DNA of 64,000 nucleotides from Imbricaverruca yamaguchii (Eukaryota > Arthropoda > Thecostraca > Neoverrucidae), in the NCBI GenBank assembly GCA_034440575.1, contig JAOTOL010001603.1, positions 1,531,001-1,595,000 of the forward strand, read 5' to 3'. A program made the position numbers and the translations under genes. A model generated the notes under the pieces. It did no database searches, was not told the origin of the DNA, and saw only the letters and a program-made list of their open reading frames with translations. Below, one piece after another: positions 35,901-40,253 of this stretch; position 1 is the first letter of the stretch, and each line of letters opens with the position of its first letter.

Positions 35901-38900
35901 ACTGAGCGACCCATACTGGACAGTGGGCACGGCACTGAGCCGACCCGTACTGGACAGTGGGCACGGTACTGAGCCGGCCCGTACTGGCCAGTGGGCACGG
36001 TACTGAGCCGACCCGTACTGGACAGTGGGCACGGTACTGAGCCGGCCCGTACTGGACAGTGGGCACGGTACTGAGCGGCCCGTACTGGACAGTGGGCACG
36101 GTACTGAGCCGGCCCGTACTGGACAGTGGGCACGGTACTGAGCCGGCCCGTACTGGACAGTGGGCACGGTACTGAGCCGACCCGTACTGGACAGTGGACA
36201 CGGTACTGAGCGGCCCGTACTGGACAGTGTGCACGGTACTGAGCCGGTTCCTACTGGACAGTGGGCACAGTACCCGTACTGGACAGTGGGCACGGCACTG
36301 AGCCGACCCGTACTGGACAGTGGGCACGGCACTGAGCCGACCCGTACTGGACAGTGGACACGGTACTGAGCCGACCCGTACTGGTCAGTGGGCACGGTAC
36401 TGAGCCGACCCGTACTGGACAGTGGACACGGTACTGAGCCGACCCGTATTGGACAGTGGGCACGGTACTGAGCGACCCATACTGGACAGTGGGCACGGCA
36501 CTGAGCCGACCCGTACTGGACAGTGGGCACGGCACTGAGCCGACCCGTACTGGACAGTGGGCACGGTACTGAGCCGGCCCGTATTGGACAGTGGGCACGG
36601 TACTGAGCCGGCCCGTACTGGACAGTGGGCACGGTACTGAGCCGGCCCGTACTGAGCCGGCCCATACTGGACAGTGGGCACGGTACTGAGCGGCCCGTAC
36701 TGGACAGTGGGCACGGCACTGAGCCGACCCGTACTGGACAGTGGACACGGTACTGAGCCGACCCGTATTGGACAGTGGGCACGGTACTGAGCCGGCCCGT
36801 ACTGGACAGTGGGCACGGTACTGAGCCGGCCCGTACTGGACAGTGGGCAAGGGGCCGTATTCCCTTCCCACAAGGTGTCAACACAGGCGGGCGCCGGCTA
36901 TTTGAGAGCCGGCGGAGCGAAGGACTATTTGCAGGTAGTTTCAAGGAAAAGTGAACTTCATCCTTCATCTCTCCCCATCCATTTCCCATTTCTCTTGTCT
37001 CCCTATCTTTGTCTCTGTCTCTGCACTCAGACCCGCTGTGCAGACCCCGCGCCCTGACCAGGGACCTTGATACAGCACCCTGATCCAGCACCTGGGCACA
37101 GCACCCGTGCCACAGCCGCACCCACCACGCGCCGATCCAGTTCCCTGAGCCAGCGCGTCCACTTGGCCGCCAGGTGGAGCCGTACGACCGGTACCGGCGG
37201 CTGACCGCCGGCCCGGTGGCTCAGTTTCTGGTCGGCGGCGTGCGAGGCCCGATTCTGTACGGAACCGTGGCCACCGTCGCCGTGCTGGCTGGCCTGGCAG
37301 GTCAGTGACCGGTCACGACGTGTCTGCGACAGGTCGGTGTCGGCAGGGGCGCGCCAGGGGAACGTCTGGTTGGTGGGTTCAACTCGACATTGTCATGACA
37401 CCTCAGCATGGCATTGGTAAGTGCGAAATATGAAATGTTCGCATTATAAAGTTTAACTTTTGATCAAACCAAAGGTGCGCAACACTGATTGCGCCACAGC
37501 GAGGTCAAGGTGAGGGCCGTGCGAAATAGGGCAGCGAGGTCAAGTTGGGGGACCGTGAAAACCTCGGTGGCGAGTTCAAGGGGTGAAGACCGTGCAAAAC
37601 ATAGCAATTCAATGGGATGCCTGGCTGCTGCAGTTGGACATTTTCGGCCGTTGAGAAGTGATGCCGCTGGGGGGCAGATAGGCAGGTTAGAATGAGAAAC
37701 CCGTTGTTAATATCTTTGTATTGCTGCCTTAATCGACGGTTGCCGACTCAAATGAAGCCAGTGATTAGGTGAGCGACCGCATTTAATATTGAGCCCGATT
37801 AAAATTTAACTCAACAAAACATGCATTGCCCTCAAAGCGGCGCAGAGCCGTGCCATCGACATGTGGTTTTGTACTTGGGTGCGCACATGCACTTGACACC
37901 GAGACGTGGTCAGACCACGACAGAGCAGGTCACCATCAGACGGGGCAGGGTGGACAAGTCAGGAGCGACGGCACGGTGCTGCCACGCCAGGGCGCCTGAC
38001 GACGCCCCTGTCACCTAGTGAACGGCCACCCGACATTGACCTGCCCCTGACGACGCCTCTGACTGTCACGTGGTGACCCCCGGCCGGCCACCCGACACCG
38101 ACGTGCCCCTGACGACGCCTCTGACTGTCACATGGTGACCCCCTGTACACACCCGACATCGACCTGCCCCTGACGACGCCTCTGTCGTCCACATGGTGAC
38201 CCCCTGTACACACCCGCACCGACGTGCCCCTGACGACGCCTCTGTCGTCCACATGGTGACCCCCTGCCCACACCCGACATCGACGTGCCCCTGACGACGC
38301 CTCTGTCGTCCACATGGTGACCCCCTGCCCGCACCCGACACCGACCTGCCCCTGACGACGCCTCTGTCGTCCACATGGTGACCCATACCCACACCCGACA
38401 CCTACGTGCCCCTGACGACGCCTCTGTCGTCCATATGGTGACCCCCTGCCCACACCCGACACCGACCTGCCCCTGACGACGCCTCTGTCGTCCACATGGT
38501 GACCCATACCCACACCCGACATCGACCTGCCCCTGACGACGCCCCTGTCGTCATCGATGCCCCCTGCCCACACCCGACATCGACGTGCCCTTGACGACGC
38601 CTCTGTCGTCCACATGGTGACCCCCTGCCCGCACCCGACACCGACCCGACCTGCCCCTGACGACGCCTCTGTCGTCCACATGGCCCTGACGACGCCTCTG
38701 TCGTCCAACCCCCTGCCCACACCCGACACGACCTGCCCCGACGACGCCTTGTGTCCACTGTGATGCCCCTGACGACGCCTCTGTCGTCCATATGGTGACC
38801 CCCTGCCCACACCCTGCACCGACCTGCCCCTGACGACCCCCTGCCGACACCTGACACCGACGTACGCCCGTGCGCAGGCGCCATGTACTGGTTCGTGCGG

Positions 38901-40253
38901 CGGCGGCAGAGGCGGATCCAGGCGCAGATGGTGCTGTTCCGCCAGTCGGGTCTGTGGGCGGCCGGCGGCGAGACGGTGGCTCTGCTGACCGACGAGTCAG
39001 GTGCGTGGGCCGGCCAGGTACCGGGTACACCGTGTACGGTGCCCGGCGGTGTTGCCTTGGAGCCTTCGGCTTCGCTGTTGTTCGGTGGTGCGTGTGCGTC
39101 TGGTGGTGGGACGGCGGGGTCTGGTCCCCGGCACACTTATCGGCGGCGCTTCTTCCGACTAGAGAGAGGCGTTCCTCTGACAGTAAAAAGGCACCCCTGT
39201 GGGATGATCTAGTGCATTCACCCTCGTCGACATTTCAAGCCGAAGGCGCCTCGGTCAGTGCAAAAGGCGCCATCCCAAGGGTGCCGCAGTACAGCCCAGC
39301 GTTGGCATTTTCTGAGCTAGTGGTGCTTATCAGCAGAAATTATTTCCGGGGAGAACAAGCCCCCCCCCCCGGAACATCGTCCCATCAACGTTCCTGTCGG
39401 CTCCTGTGTCCCTGCCCACACGTTTTGCGAAGGTAACCATGGCGCCAATATTCGCATGCTAAGTGGGTTACATGTTGCATACTAAGCAACTTGCACTCAA
39501 GACTTACTTATTGGTGATCACTATTCCATGTTCTGGCGGGTGACGTGCTGTAGATGTTATGCCATGGCGTGGGTAGCAGTAAACTATGTTTGTGTGTGTG
39601 TGTGTGGGGGGGGGTGTGGGTGTGTTCCATGTCTCTGTCTCTGTCTCTGCCTCTGTCTCTGTCTCTGTCTCTGTCTCTGACTCTGTCTGTGTCTCTGTCT
39701 CTGTCTCTGTGTCTGTGTCTGTGTCTGTGTCTGAGTTTGTGTCTCTGTCTCTGTTTCTGTATCTGGCTCTGTCCCTGTCTCTGTCTCTGTCTCTGTCTCT
39801 GTCTCTGTCTCTGTCTCTGTCTCTGTCTCTGTCTCTGTCTCTGTCTCTGTCTCTGTCCCTGTCTCTGTCTCTGTCTCTGTCTGTGTCTGTGTCCGAGTCT
39901 GTGTCTCTGGCTCTGTCTTTGTCTTCTGCCGGTATGTGTATGTGTGCGTGCGCAAGTACGTGTATGCCTGTTGGAGTGTTTATGACGAATAGCAAGCGAA
40001 TAACGAATAACTTCATCGAATAAAGAAAACCGCCGATCGAAGTTAAAAAAAAAATACTGCGGCCGTCGACACACAACGAATATTTCACCTCAATCCTGTT
40101 CCGGCGCTAGGAGAGGAGGAGGAACTGGAGGAAGAGCACTCCGCAGGGGGCGCGGGCGGTGTGCTCGTCGCCGGCCCGGAGGAAGCAGAGAGCGATGACG
40201 TCACCGGAGACGATACCGACGACGGCGGTGTTCCGCCACCTCCGCCACTGTGA
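1671..40253 (+). CDS. multi-exon gene for a kringle-TSP1-Ig single-pass membrane protein (5' end missing)
   Basis: At least 21 coding exons join with compatible phases into about 1093 residues plus stop, numbered here from the first visible exon. Order seen: kringle 1 (residues 1 to about 97), kringle 2 (about 98-189), unrecognised extracellular part (about 200-669), six-cysteine TSP1 (about 676-728), Ig-like domain 1 (about 745-835), Ig-like domain 2 (about 846-963), a membrane span at about 989-1012 followed by RRRQRR, and a tail rich in E and D ending PPPPPL. Sequons NTS, NAS, NVT, NHT and NET lie in the outer part. The layout implies a glycosylated cell-surface receptor or adhesion molecule; this is inference. 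I do not recognise a named orthologue. The initiator and signal peptide were not found. Exons use GC-ending codons, unlike the flanking introns, which are largely tandem repeats. Confidence 0.8.
2276..2376 (+). CDS. exon: middle of kringle 1
   Basis: Reads [19 protein letters not shown] then [19 protein letters not shown] followed by TVCFV is the conserved kringle centre (NYCRNP...WCF). The donor CG|GTAGGT leaves phase 2, and the next exon supplies the G of an Arg codon. The acceptor (GCCATGCAG) has a poor pyrimidine tract, so the 5' edge is less certain than the 3' edge. Confidence 0.7.
2826..2966 (+). repeat. 14-15-bp array of branchpoint-like units abutting an acceptor
   Basis: About ten units of TAAACCTCTACGTC or variants end within a few bases of the acceptor GTCCTCAG at 2969. 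Each unit carries CTAAAC, a good match to the metazoan branchpoint consensus, and a short pyrimidine run. Confidence 0.9.
2970..3180 (+). CDS. exon: end of kringle 1 and start of kringle 2
   Basis: 70 codons plus one base. [12 protein letters not shown] is the typical closing motif of a kringle (C-x-IP-x-C). CRYADC, then [21 protein letters not shown], opens a second kringle (YRG-x-x-N-T-S/T-x-G...C). NTS is a possible glycosylation site. The donor GAG|GTAGCG is in phase 0. A CAG-repeat tract begins about 20 bp into the intron. Confidence 0.82.
3197..3250 (+). repeat. intronic (CAG)n tract
   Basis: About 12 CAG/GCA triplets lie just after the donor at 3181. They could be read as poly-Ala, poly-Ser or poly-Gln depending on frame, but the neighbouring exon clearly ends before them. 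Confidence 0.9.
3303..3560. repeat. degenerate ~43-bp tandem repeat
   Basis: The string GCTTCGCGCCAATTT or variants recurs at about 3340, 3384 and 3426, with a weaker copy near 3543. The spacers contain GCGGGTACGGCTTTGTGTG. Confidence 0.85.
3640..4110. repeat. very degenerate pyrimidine-rich repeat region
   Basis: Loose repeats of CTCCATTG...CAGGGGTCC character recur at roughly 35-45 bp. Similar text occurs at about 41.0-41.5 kb and at 47.40-47.52 kb. I see no coding signal. Confidence 0.45.
5164..5735. repeat. 42-bp minisatellite, about 13 copies
   Basis: Units contain GATCACTCATTTACTCGTTA then GGATCGTGGCTATCGCATAA. The period is exactly 42, for example GATCACTCAT at 5210 and 5252. Two variants (TTTACTCGTTACTGG and TTTGCTCTGTACGGG) alternate, giving higher-order structure. 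Because 42 is a multiple of 3, all frames stay open, but this is not a gene. Confidence 0.97.
5983..6183 (+). CDS. exon: C-terminal part of kringle 2
   Basis: 67 codons, phase 0 at both ends. It reads [20 protein letters not shown], then [20 protein letters not shown] and AQLC. DNLCRND, RPFCFV and the closing C-x4-C match the second half of a kringle. The acceptor GCTGCCGCAG is strong; the donor GAG|GTGGGG is moderate. Confidence 0.85.
6258..8275. repeat. 14-bp minisatellite, about 140 copies (2 kb)
   Basis: An almost perfect array of TACTGACACTGACA fills most of the intron between exons 5983-6183 and 8483-8679. Indel-bearing patches occur near 7365-7505, 7650-7690 and 7765-7795. Degenerate TGACAC-rich sequence continues to about 8470. 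The long minus-strand open frames across it are artefacts of the stop-free unit. Confidence 0.99.
8483..8679 (+). CDS. exon: unrecognised extracellular segment
   Basis: Reads [20 protein letters not shown] then [19 protein letters not shown] and a hydrophobic stretch [14 protein letters not shown]. The strong donor GA|GTGAGT leaves phase 2. The acceptor is GGTGTGTCAG. No domain is recognised with confidence; with the next exons it may form a farnesoic-acid O-methyltransferase-like beta fold (inference). Confidence 0.75.
9175..9374 (+). CDS. exon: possible FAMeT-like segment
   Basis: Acceptor TGCTGTTCCCCAG at 9174 gives the right phase; the nearby CAG at 9179 does not. It reads [20 protein letters not shown] then [20 protein letters not shown]. 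The W-Y-W-V-K-F...I-G-R-G string recalls the F-W-I-S-W...V-G-R pattern of the FAMeT-like domain. The match is by eye only. The donor CCG|GTTAGT is in phase 1. Confidence 0.75.
9376..9585. repeat. 30-32-bp degenerate array starting at a donor
   Basis: GAGGTCCGAC or GAGGTCAGAC recurs every 30-32 bp (about 9391, 9421, 9451, 9481, 9523, 9555). The array starts inside the donor sequence of the exon ending at 9374. Confidence 0.9.
9586..10869. other. intron, no gene recognised
   Basis: Intronic sequence of the kringle-TSP1-Ig gene between exons ending at 9374 and starting at 11004. It is AT-rich with a G run at about 10035. I see no coding or RNA feature. Confidence 0.5.
10870..10990 (+). repeat. 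degenerate ~10-bp GTGGTGCAAC repeat upstream of an acceptor
   Basis: Repeats of GTGGTGCAAC and CGTCGTGCAAC end about 15 bp before the acceptor CTCTCTCCAG at 11003. Confidence 0.85.
11004..11278 (+). CDS. exon: unrecognised extracellular segment
   Basis: The largest exon, 275 bases. Two bases complete an Asp codon with the previous exon. It reads [20 protein letters not shown] then [14 protein letters not shown] and [20 protein letters not shown]. The acceptor CTCTCTCCAG and donor ACG|GTGAGA are strong. There is no recognised motif and one cysteine (YVRDFC). Confidence 0.8.
11983..12168 (+). CDS. possible exon (62 codons), phase-compatible
   Basis: An open stretch after acceptor TTACAGCAG reads [20 protein letters not shown] and ends before GTTGTT, a weak donor. 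It is in phase 0 at both ends, so it can be included or skipped without changing the frame. Two features lower confidence: the weak donor and the more AT-ended codons. It could be intronic. Confidence 0.35.
12481..12729 (+). CDS. exon: unrecognised extracellular segment
   Basis: Reads [19 protein letters not shown] then [20 protein letters not shown] and [20 protein letters not shown]. The donor CAG|GTGAGC is strong and in phase 0. The 5' edge is less sure: an acceptor at 12480 keeps phase, while the better CAG at 12478 would not. The 31-bp array begins at donor position +4. Confidence 0.7.
12733..14745. repeat. 31-bp minisatellite, about 65 copies (2 kb)
   Basis: Units are built from GTGCCTGTGGTGGTCCTCAC and AGCTCTGTCTC. 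Variants (CTATGGTGG, CAGATCTGTC, CTCACGGATC) recur in blocks, indicating higher-order duplication. Each unit holds TCCTCACAG, an acceptor-like string. The array begins directly in the donor of the exon ending at 12729. Confidence 0.99.
14746..15781. other. intron, no gene recognised
   Basis: It contains a short (CTG)n tract at about 14770-14790 and otherwise unremarkable sequence ahead of the exon at 15782. Confidence 0.5.
15782..15937 (+). CDS. exon: unrecognised extracellular segment
   Basis: 52 codons, phase 0 at both ends. It reads [20 protein letters not shown] then [20 protein letters not shown]. The acceptor TTCCTTCGGTAG has a good pyrimidine tract and the donor CTG|GTGAGC is strong. 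The sequence continues in phase into the exon at 20081. Confidence 0.75.
15950..17515. repeat. 71-bp minisatellite, about 22 copies
   Basis: GCGTAACTCTTCCTGCC recurs at 71-bp spacing (for example 16254, 16325, 16396). Units carry either CGTACGTGCCTCAG, CGTACGTCCCGCAG or GTAGTTGCTGCAG variants. Shorter units contain only CTCCGCCATATCTG. The array begins about 13 bp after the donor at 15938. Confidence 0.98.
17986..18052 (+). CDS. doubtful exon (22 codons plus one base)
   Basis: Acceptor ATACTTCTCAG and a perfect donor ACG|GTAAGT bracket an open stretch reading [20 protein letters not shown]. It leaves phase 1, which does not fit the clear phase-0 exon at 20081. Its codons are also less GC-ended. 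Either it is a cryptic exon or another small exon is missing. Confidence 0.25.
18110..19500 (+). repeat. 44-bp minisatellite, about 28 copies, each resembling a 3' splice site
   Basis: Units read GATTATGCGCTCACTAATCG, CTTATTACACACAG, ACTCCTCGCT. Variants include ACACGCTGAC in place of ATGCGCTCAC, and CCTGG for CCTCG. Each unit has CACTAAT (branchpoint-like) and ACACACAG (acceptor-like) about 20 bases apart. Confidence 0.98.
19598..19700. repeat. CTCTGACTCTGTATCTGA short tandem repeat
   Basis: Imperfect 6-12-bp pyrimidine-rich repeats (TCTGAC, CTCTGA) lie just upstream of the SINE. Confidence 0.85.
19826..20012 (+). mobile_element. tRNA-derived SINE (family A), full-length copy
   Basis: The 5' head has RNA polymerase III box A (TGGCTGAGTGGTTA) and box B (GGTTCGACTC). 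A non-tRNA body follows (CACTCAGGACATTTCCCAAT, then GTGCGGGCGGCGCCATTAGC) and an AACAAACAAACAAA tail. A second, 5'-truncated copy at 27804-27924 has the same body and a related tail, so this is a dispersed family. Target duplication is ambiguous because the flanks are CTCCGACT-repetitive. Confidence 0.9.
20081..20236 (+). CDS. exon: LamG-like string in an unrecognised domain
   Basis: 52 codons, phase 0. It reads [20 protein letters not shown] then [21 protein letters not shown]-x-W-H-x-L-x-x-R-V resembles the laminin-G/concanavalin-like core, but there is too little to call the fold. The acceptor GACCGACCGCAG lies about 70 bp after the SINE tail. The donor GAG|GTCAGG is moderate. Confidence 0.75.
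21161..21334 (+). CDS. exon: unrecognised extracellular segment
   Basis: 58 codons, phase 0. It reads [20 protein letters not shown] then [20 protein letters not shown] and [13 protein letters not shown]. The acceptor TTCTGCCACCAG is good; the donor ACG|GTACGA is moderate. Two cysteines could pair with those of neighbouring exons. Confidence 0.78.
21533..21865 (+). mobile_element. tRNA-derived SINE (family B)
   Basis: The head GCCCCGGTAGCTCAGTTGGT contains box A. GGTTCGAGTCG is box B about 45 bp later. The body is about 250 bp and ends in a TTAAATTTACTTTTGTTTTA tail. It is longer than and unrelated to family A. It is not a functional tRNA gene: the anticodon arm and acceptor stem do not close. 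Confidence 0.82.
21950..22270. repeat. degenerate CGTGACTTGCC repeat upstream of the TSP1 exon
   Basis: Strings such as TGACGTGACTTGCC, CTTGGCGTGA and CACGGCATATACTGACG recur at irregular 35-45 bp intervals, ending beside the acceptor at 22277. Confidence 0.85.
22278..22410 (+). CDS. exon: first part of the TSP1 repeat
   Basis: Reads [20 protein letters not shown] then [20 protein letters not shown] and [13 protein letters not shown] with the spaced cysteines is the thrombospondin type-1 signature (W-x-x-W-x-x-C). The donor CAG G|GTGAGC leaves phase 1, which fits the acceptor at 25384 exactly. Reading past the donor meets TGA after GEPTLCPR. The exon's last 30 bases and the donor are repeated about 10 times downstream. 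Confidence 0.88.
22378..22995 (+). repeat. 66-bp array made of the TSP1 exon end plus its donor, about 10 copies
   Basis: The unit starts CCGGAGCCCACGCTCTGGGG, then GCACGACTGCCAGGGTGAGC, then CCACGCTGTGCCCTAGGTGA. The first copy is the real exon end. GACTGCCAG|GGTGAGC occurs nine times exactly and once as GACTGTCAG. A second donor-like site, CCTAG|GTGAGC, is in most units. The period at the start is 66 (22401 to 22467). Confidence 0.95.
23653..23699. repeat. perfect 23-bp inverted repeat with 1-base centre
   Basis: The left arm AGATAGTCACACACGCATGT+ACA is followed by one T and its exact reverse complement ending GTGTGTGACTATCT. The whole palindrome is 47 bp. Confidence 0.95.
23750..24210 (+). 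repeat. diverged outer part of the 54-bp acceptor array, with embedded (GT)n
   Basis: Degenerate units of GTGCAGAATGGAA...CTAATATGTGCGTGTGTC become more regular toward the exon. A (GT)n run at about 23845-23902 sits where one unit has ATGTGCGTGTGTC, so the microsatellite grew inside a minisatellite unit. Confidence 0.88.
24211..25402 (+). repeat. 54-bp array of complete 3' splice sites plus exon start, about 22 copies
   Basis: The unit is GTCCGTGCAG, AGTGGGACACCCCGCGCC, ATGGCTGATATG, TTACCTGTCCGGCT. The second block equals the first 18 bases of the real exon at 25385. Each unit offers a branchpoint-like CTGAT, a pyrimidine-rich stretch and GTGCAG. Variants are ATGTTACC/ATGCTACA and CCCGCGCC/CCCGGGCC. 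A 5-6-bp disruption occurs near 24860 and an odd unit near 25070-25100. Confidence 0.97.
25385..25529 (+). CDS. exon: end of TSP1 and start of Ig-like domain 1
   Basis: Two bases complete a Glu codon, then [20 protein letters not shown] and, later, [14 protein letters not shown]. The cysteines of GLC and HKC are numbers five and six of the TSP1 repeat. [11 protein letters not shown] is the B-strand of an Ig domain, with the cysteine supplied by the next exon. The donor GG|GTGAGA leaves phase 2. The first 18 bases are repeated about 22 times upstream. Confidence 0.88.
25887..25926. repeat. perfect 16-bp hairpin at the edge of a 15-bp minisatellite
   Basis: CTGTGGCTAGGCTTCA, eight bases (GTCTTATA), then TGAAGCCTAGCCACAG. 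The last arm runs directly into the first GTTGTCGG of the next array. Confidence 0.96.
25922..26640. repeat. 15-bp minisatellite, about 48 copies
   Basis: Unit AGGTTGTCGGGTGTC, with a block variant AGGTTTTCGGGTGTC at about 26230-26290 and 26340-26455. It ends 17 bp before the exon at 26657. Open frames on both strands are artefacts of a 15-bp period. Confidence 0.99.
26657..26768 (+). CDS. exon: middle of Ig-like domain 1
   Basis: One base completes a Gly codon, then [20 protein letters not shown] and [17 protein letters not shown]. The cysteine and the following W-L-R-N-G are the Ig B- and C-strand positions. The acceptor CATTGACAG and donor CAG|GTGAAC are good; phase 0 at the end. Confidence 0.85.
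26769..27803. other. intron, no gene recognised
   Basis: Intronic DNA between the two exons of Ig-like domain 1. It has purine- and pyrimidine-rich stretches (27180-27460) but no coding or RNA signal that I can support. Confidence 0.5.
27804..27924 (+). mobile_element. 5'-truncated SINE of family A with 10-bp target duplication
   Basis: It matches the body of the copy at 19826-20012 from CTAGCGCCACTCAGGAC to the tail, lacking the tRNA head. GAGCTGCCCT flanks it at 27794-27803 and 27925-27934. It ends about 36 bp before an exon start, so the insertion moved the sequence upstream of a functional acceptor. Confidence 0.9.
27961..28094 (+). CDS. exon: end of Ig-like domain 1
   Basis: Reads [20 protein letters not shown] then [27 protein letters not shown] is the Ig F-strand hallmark. 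NAS and NVT are sequons. The donor CG|GTGCGA is modest but is the one that gives phase 2, required by the exon at 28851. The same donor context is repeated 26 bp downstream. Confidence 0.82.
28082..28140 (+). repeat. 26-bp tandem duplication of a donor and exon end
   Basis: GAACGTCACGCGGTGCGACC appears at about 28083 and in near-identical form 26 bp later, with a third partial GGAACGCGCGC. The first copy contains the donor used by the exon ending at 28094. Using the second would shift the frame. Confidence 0.85.
28851..28973 (+). CDS. exon: start of Ig-like domain 2
   Basis: One base plus [20 protein letters not shown] then [25 protein letters not shown] and F-W-Y-L-D-G are the Ig B- and C-strand positions. 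The acceptor GCGTTTTCAG and donor AG|GTGAGC are strong, with phase 2 at the end. Confidence 0.85.
29770..30225. repeat. imperfect (AACC/CAACCAA)n array, interrupted
   Basis: A tetranucleotide-type array of CAACCAAC, GACCAACC and AATCAACC. A 68-bp non-repeat block at about 30082-30150 (ATTGATTGATTGATTATTTT then GCCTTAAGGGCCCATCAACT) splits it. Confidence 0.95.
30402..30530 (+). repeat. three ~42-bp copies of acceptor plus exon start
   Basis: CACACCTACCTCGTGCTGTC-AG, AACACCGACCTCGTGCTGTC-AG and, inside the real exon, CACACCGACCTCGTGCTGCC. Each follows a GG(T/A)(G/T)-TATCC-like start. Spacing is 41-42 bp. The third copy is the true exon from 30487. Confidence 0.9.
30487..30589 (+). CDS. exon: middle of Ig-like domain 2
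   Basis: One base completes Arg, then [20 protein letters not shown] and [17 protein letters not shown] is a sequon. The donor CAG|GTGAGG is strong and in phase 0. Two earlier decoy copies of its first half, each with CAG, lie directly upstream. Confidence 0.85.
31170..32474. mobile_element. TTAA-flanked DNA element with 12-bp terminal inverted repeats (piggyBac-like, non-autonomous)
   Basis: TTAA (31166-31169) and CACGCGCCCTGG open the element; CCAGGGCGCGTG (32463-32474) and TTAA (32475-32478) close it. A TTAA target duplication is the piggyBac hallmark. There is no transposase frame. Inside is a roughly 370-bp tandem duplication: GGCGAAATC...TTTTTCGTA through CTTCCC(G/A)TATATTGGCAAAA to GTCACCGAGGTCAAG, at about 31188-31510 and 31558-31905. 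Confidence 0.72.
32836..32995 (+). repeat. four ~41-bp copies of acceptor plus exon start
   Basis: GTGGCCGTGTT...AG-GACGTCAAT-like units begin at about 32844, 32885, 32925 and 32966. The last one contains the true acceptor GCTGTGACAG before the exon at 32984. Confidence 0.88.
32984..33115 (+). CDS. exon: end of Ig-like domain 2
   Basis: 44 codons, phase 0. It reads [20 protein letters not shown] then [27 protein letters not shown] is the Ig F-strand; NET is a sequon. The donor GAG|GTGAGA is strong. A 34-bp minisatellite begins about 15 bp into the intron. Confidence 0.87.
33130..36850. repeat. 33-34-bp minisatellite, about 110 copies (3.7 kb), with higher-order repeats
   Basis: Unit GAGCCGACCCGTACTGGACA then GTGGGCACGGTACT. 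Variants include GCCGGCCC, GAGCGGCCC (shorter), CACGATACTG, GTGGACACGG and a GTACTGAGCCGGCCCATACT insertion. The variant string CACGATACTG followed by GTGGACACGG recurs at about 33531, 34190, 34831, 35142 and 35336. This reveals duplicated blocks of about 660 and 311 bp. Stop-free minus-strand frames of more than 1000 codons are repeat artefacts. Confidence 0.99.
37174..37300 (+). CDS. exon: juxtamembrane region and most of the membrane span
   Basis: Reads [19 protein letters not shown] then [18 protein letters not shown], an uncharged stretch that continues into the next exon as a single membrane helix. The acceptor TTGGCCGCCAG and donor GCA G|GTCAGT leave phase 1. Confidence 0.87.
37301..37984. 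other. intron, no gene recognised
   Basis: Unremarkable intronic sequence before the 61-bp array, with scattered GAGGTCAAG and GAGTTCAAG strings near 37500-37590. Confidence 0.5.
37985..38865. repeat. ~61-bp minisatellite, about 14 copies, abutting an acceptor
   Basis: Units contain GACGACGCCTCTGTCGTCCA, CATGGTGACCCCCTGCCCAC and ACCCGACACCGACGTGCCCC. The last unit grades into CACCTGACACCGACGTACGC and the acceptor GTGCGCAG at 38877. This suggests the unit derives from the acceptor's upstream tract. Confidence 0.96.
38878..39000 (+). CDS. exon: end of membrane span and cytoplasmic start
   Basis: Two bases complete Gly, then [20 protein letters not shown] and [20 protein letters not shown]. 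The cluster RRRQRR directly after the hydrophobic stretch sets type I topology by the positive-inside rule. The donor TCA G|GTGCGT is in phase 1. Confidence 0.86.
39001..39584. other. intron, no gene recognised
   Basis: Intronic sequence ahead of the CTCTGT microsatellite. I see no coding or RNA signal. Confidence 0.5.
39585..39935. repeat. (CTCTGT)n microsatellite
   Basis: A (TG)n start with a G run is followed by CTCTGT hexamers with CTGTGT variants. On the other strand it reads as RDRDRD or ETETET, which is not a gene. Confidence 0.98.
40111..40253 (+). CDS. last exon: acidic cytoplasmic tail and stop
   Basis: Two bases complete Gly, then [39 protein letters not shown] and VPPPPPL followed by TGA. 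The phase fits the donor at 39000 exactly. The tail is strongly acidic and the terminal PPPPP could bind EVH1 or SH3-type domains (inference). The acceptor TTCCGGCGCTAG is acceptable. Confidence 0.78.

Noticed and set aside
32908..37121. Minus-strand open frames of 1139 and 1360 codons
   Set aside because: Products of the stop-free 33-34-bp repeat. They run antisense through real exons of the plus-strand gene.
39504..40088. RDRDRD or ETETET dipeptide-repeat protein on the minus strand
   Set aside because: (CTCTGT)n microsatellite read in reverse.
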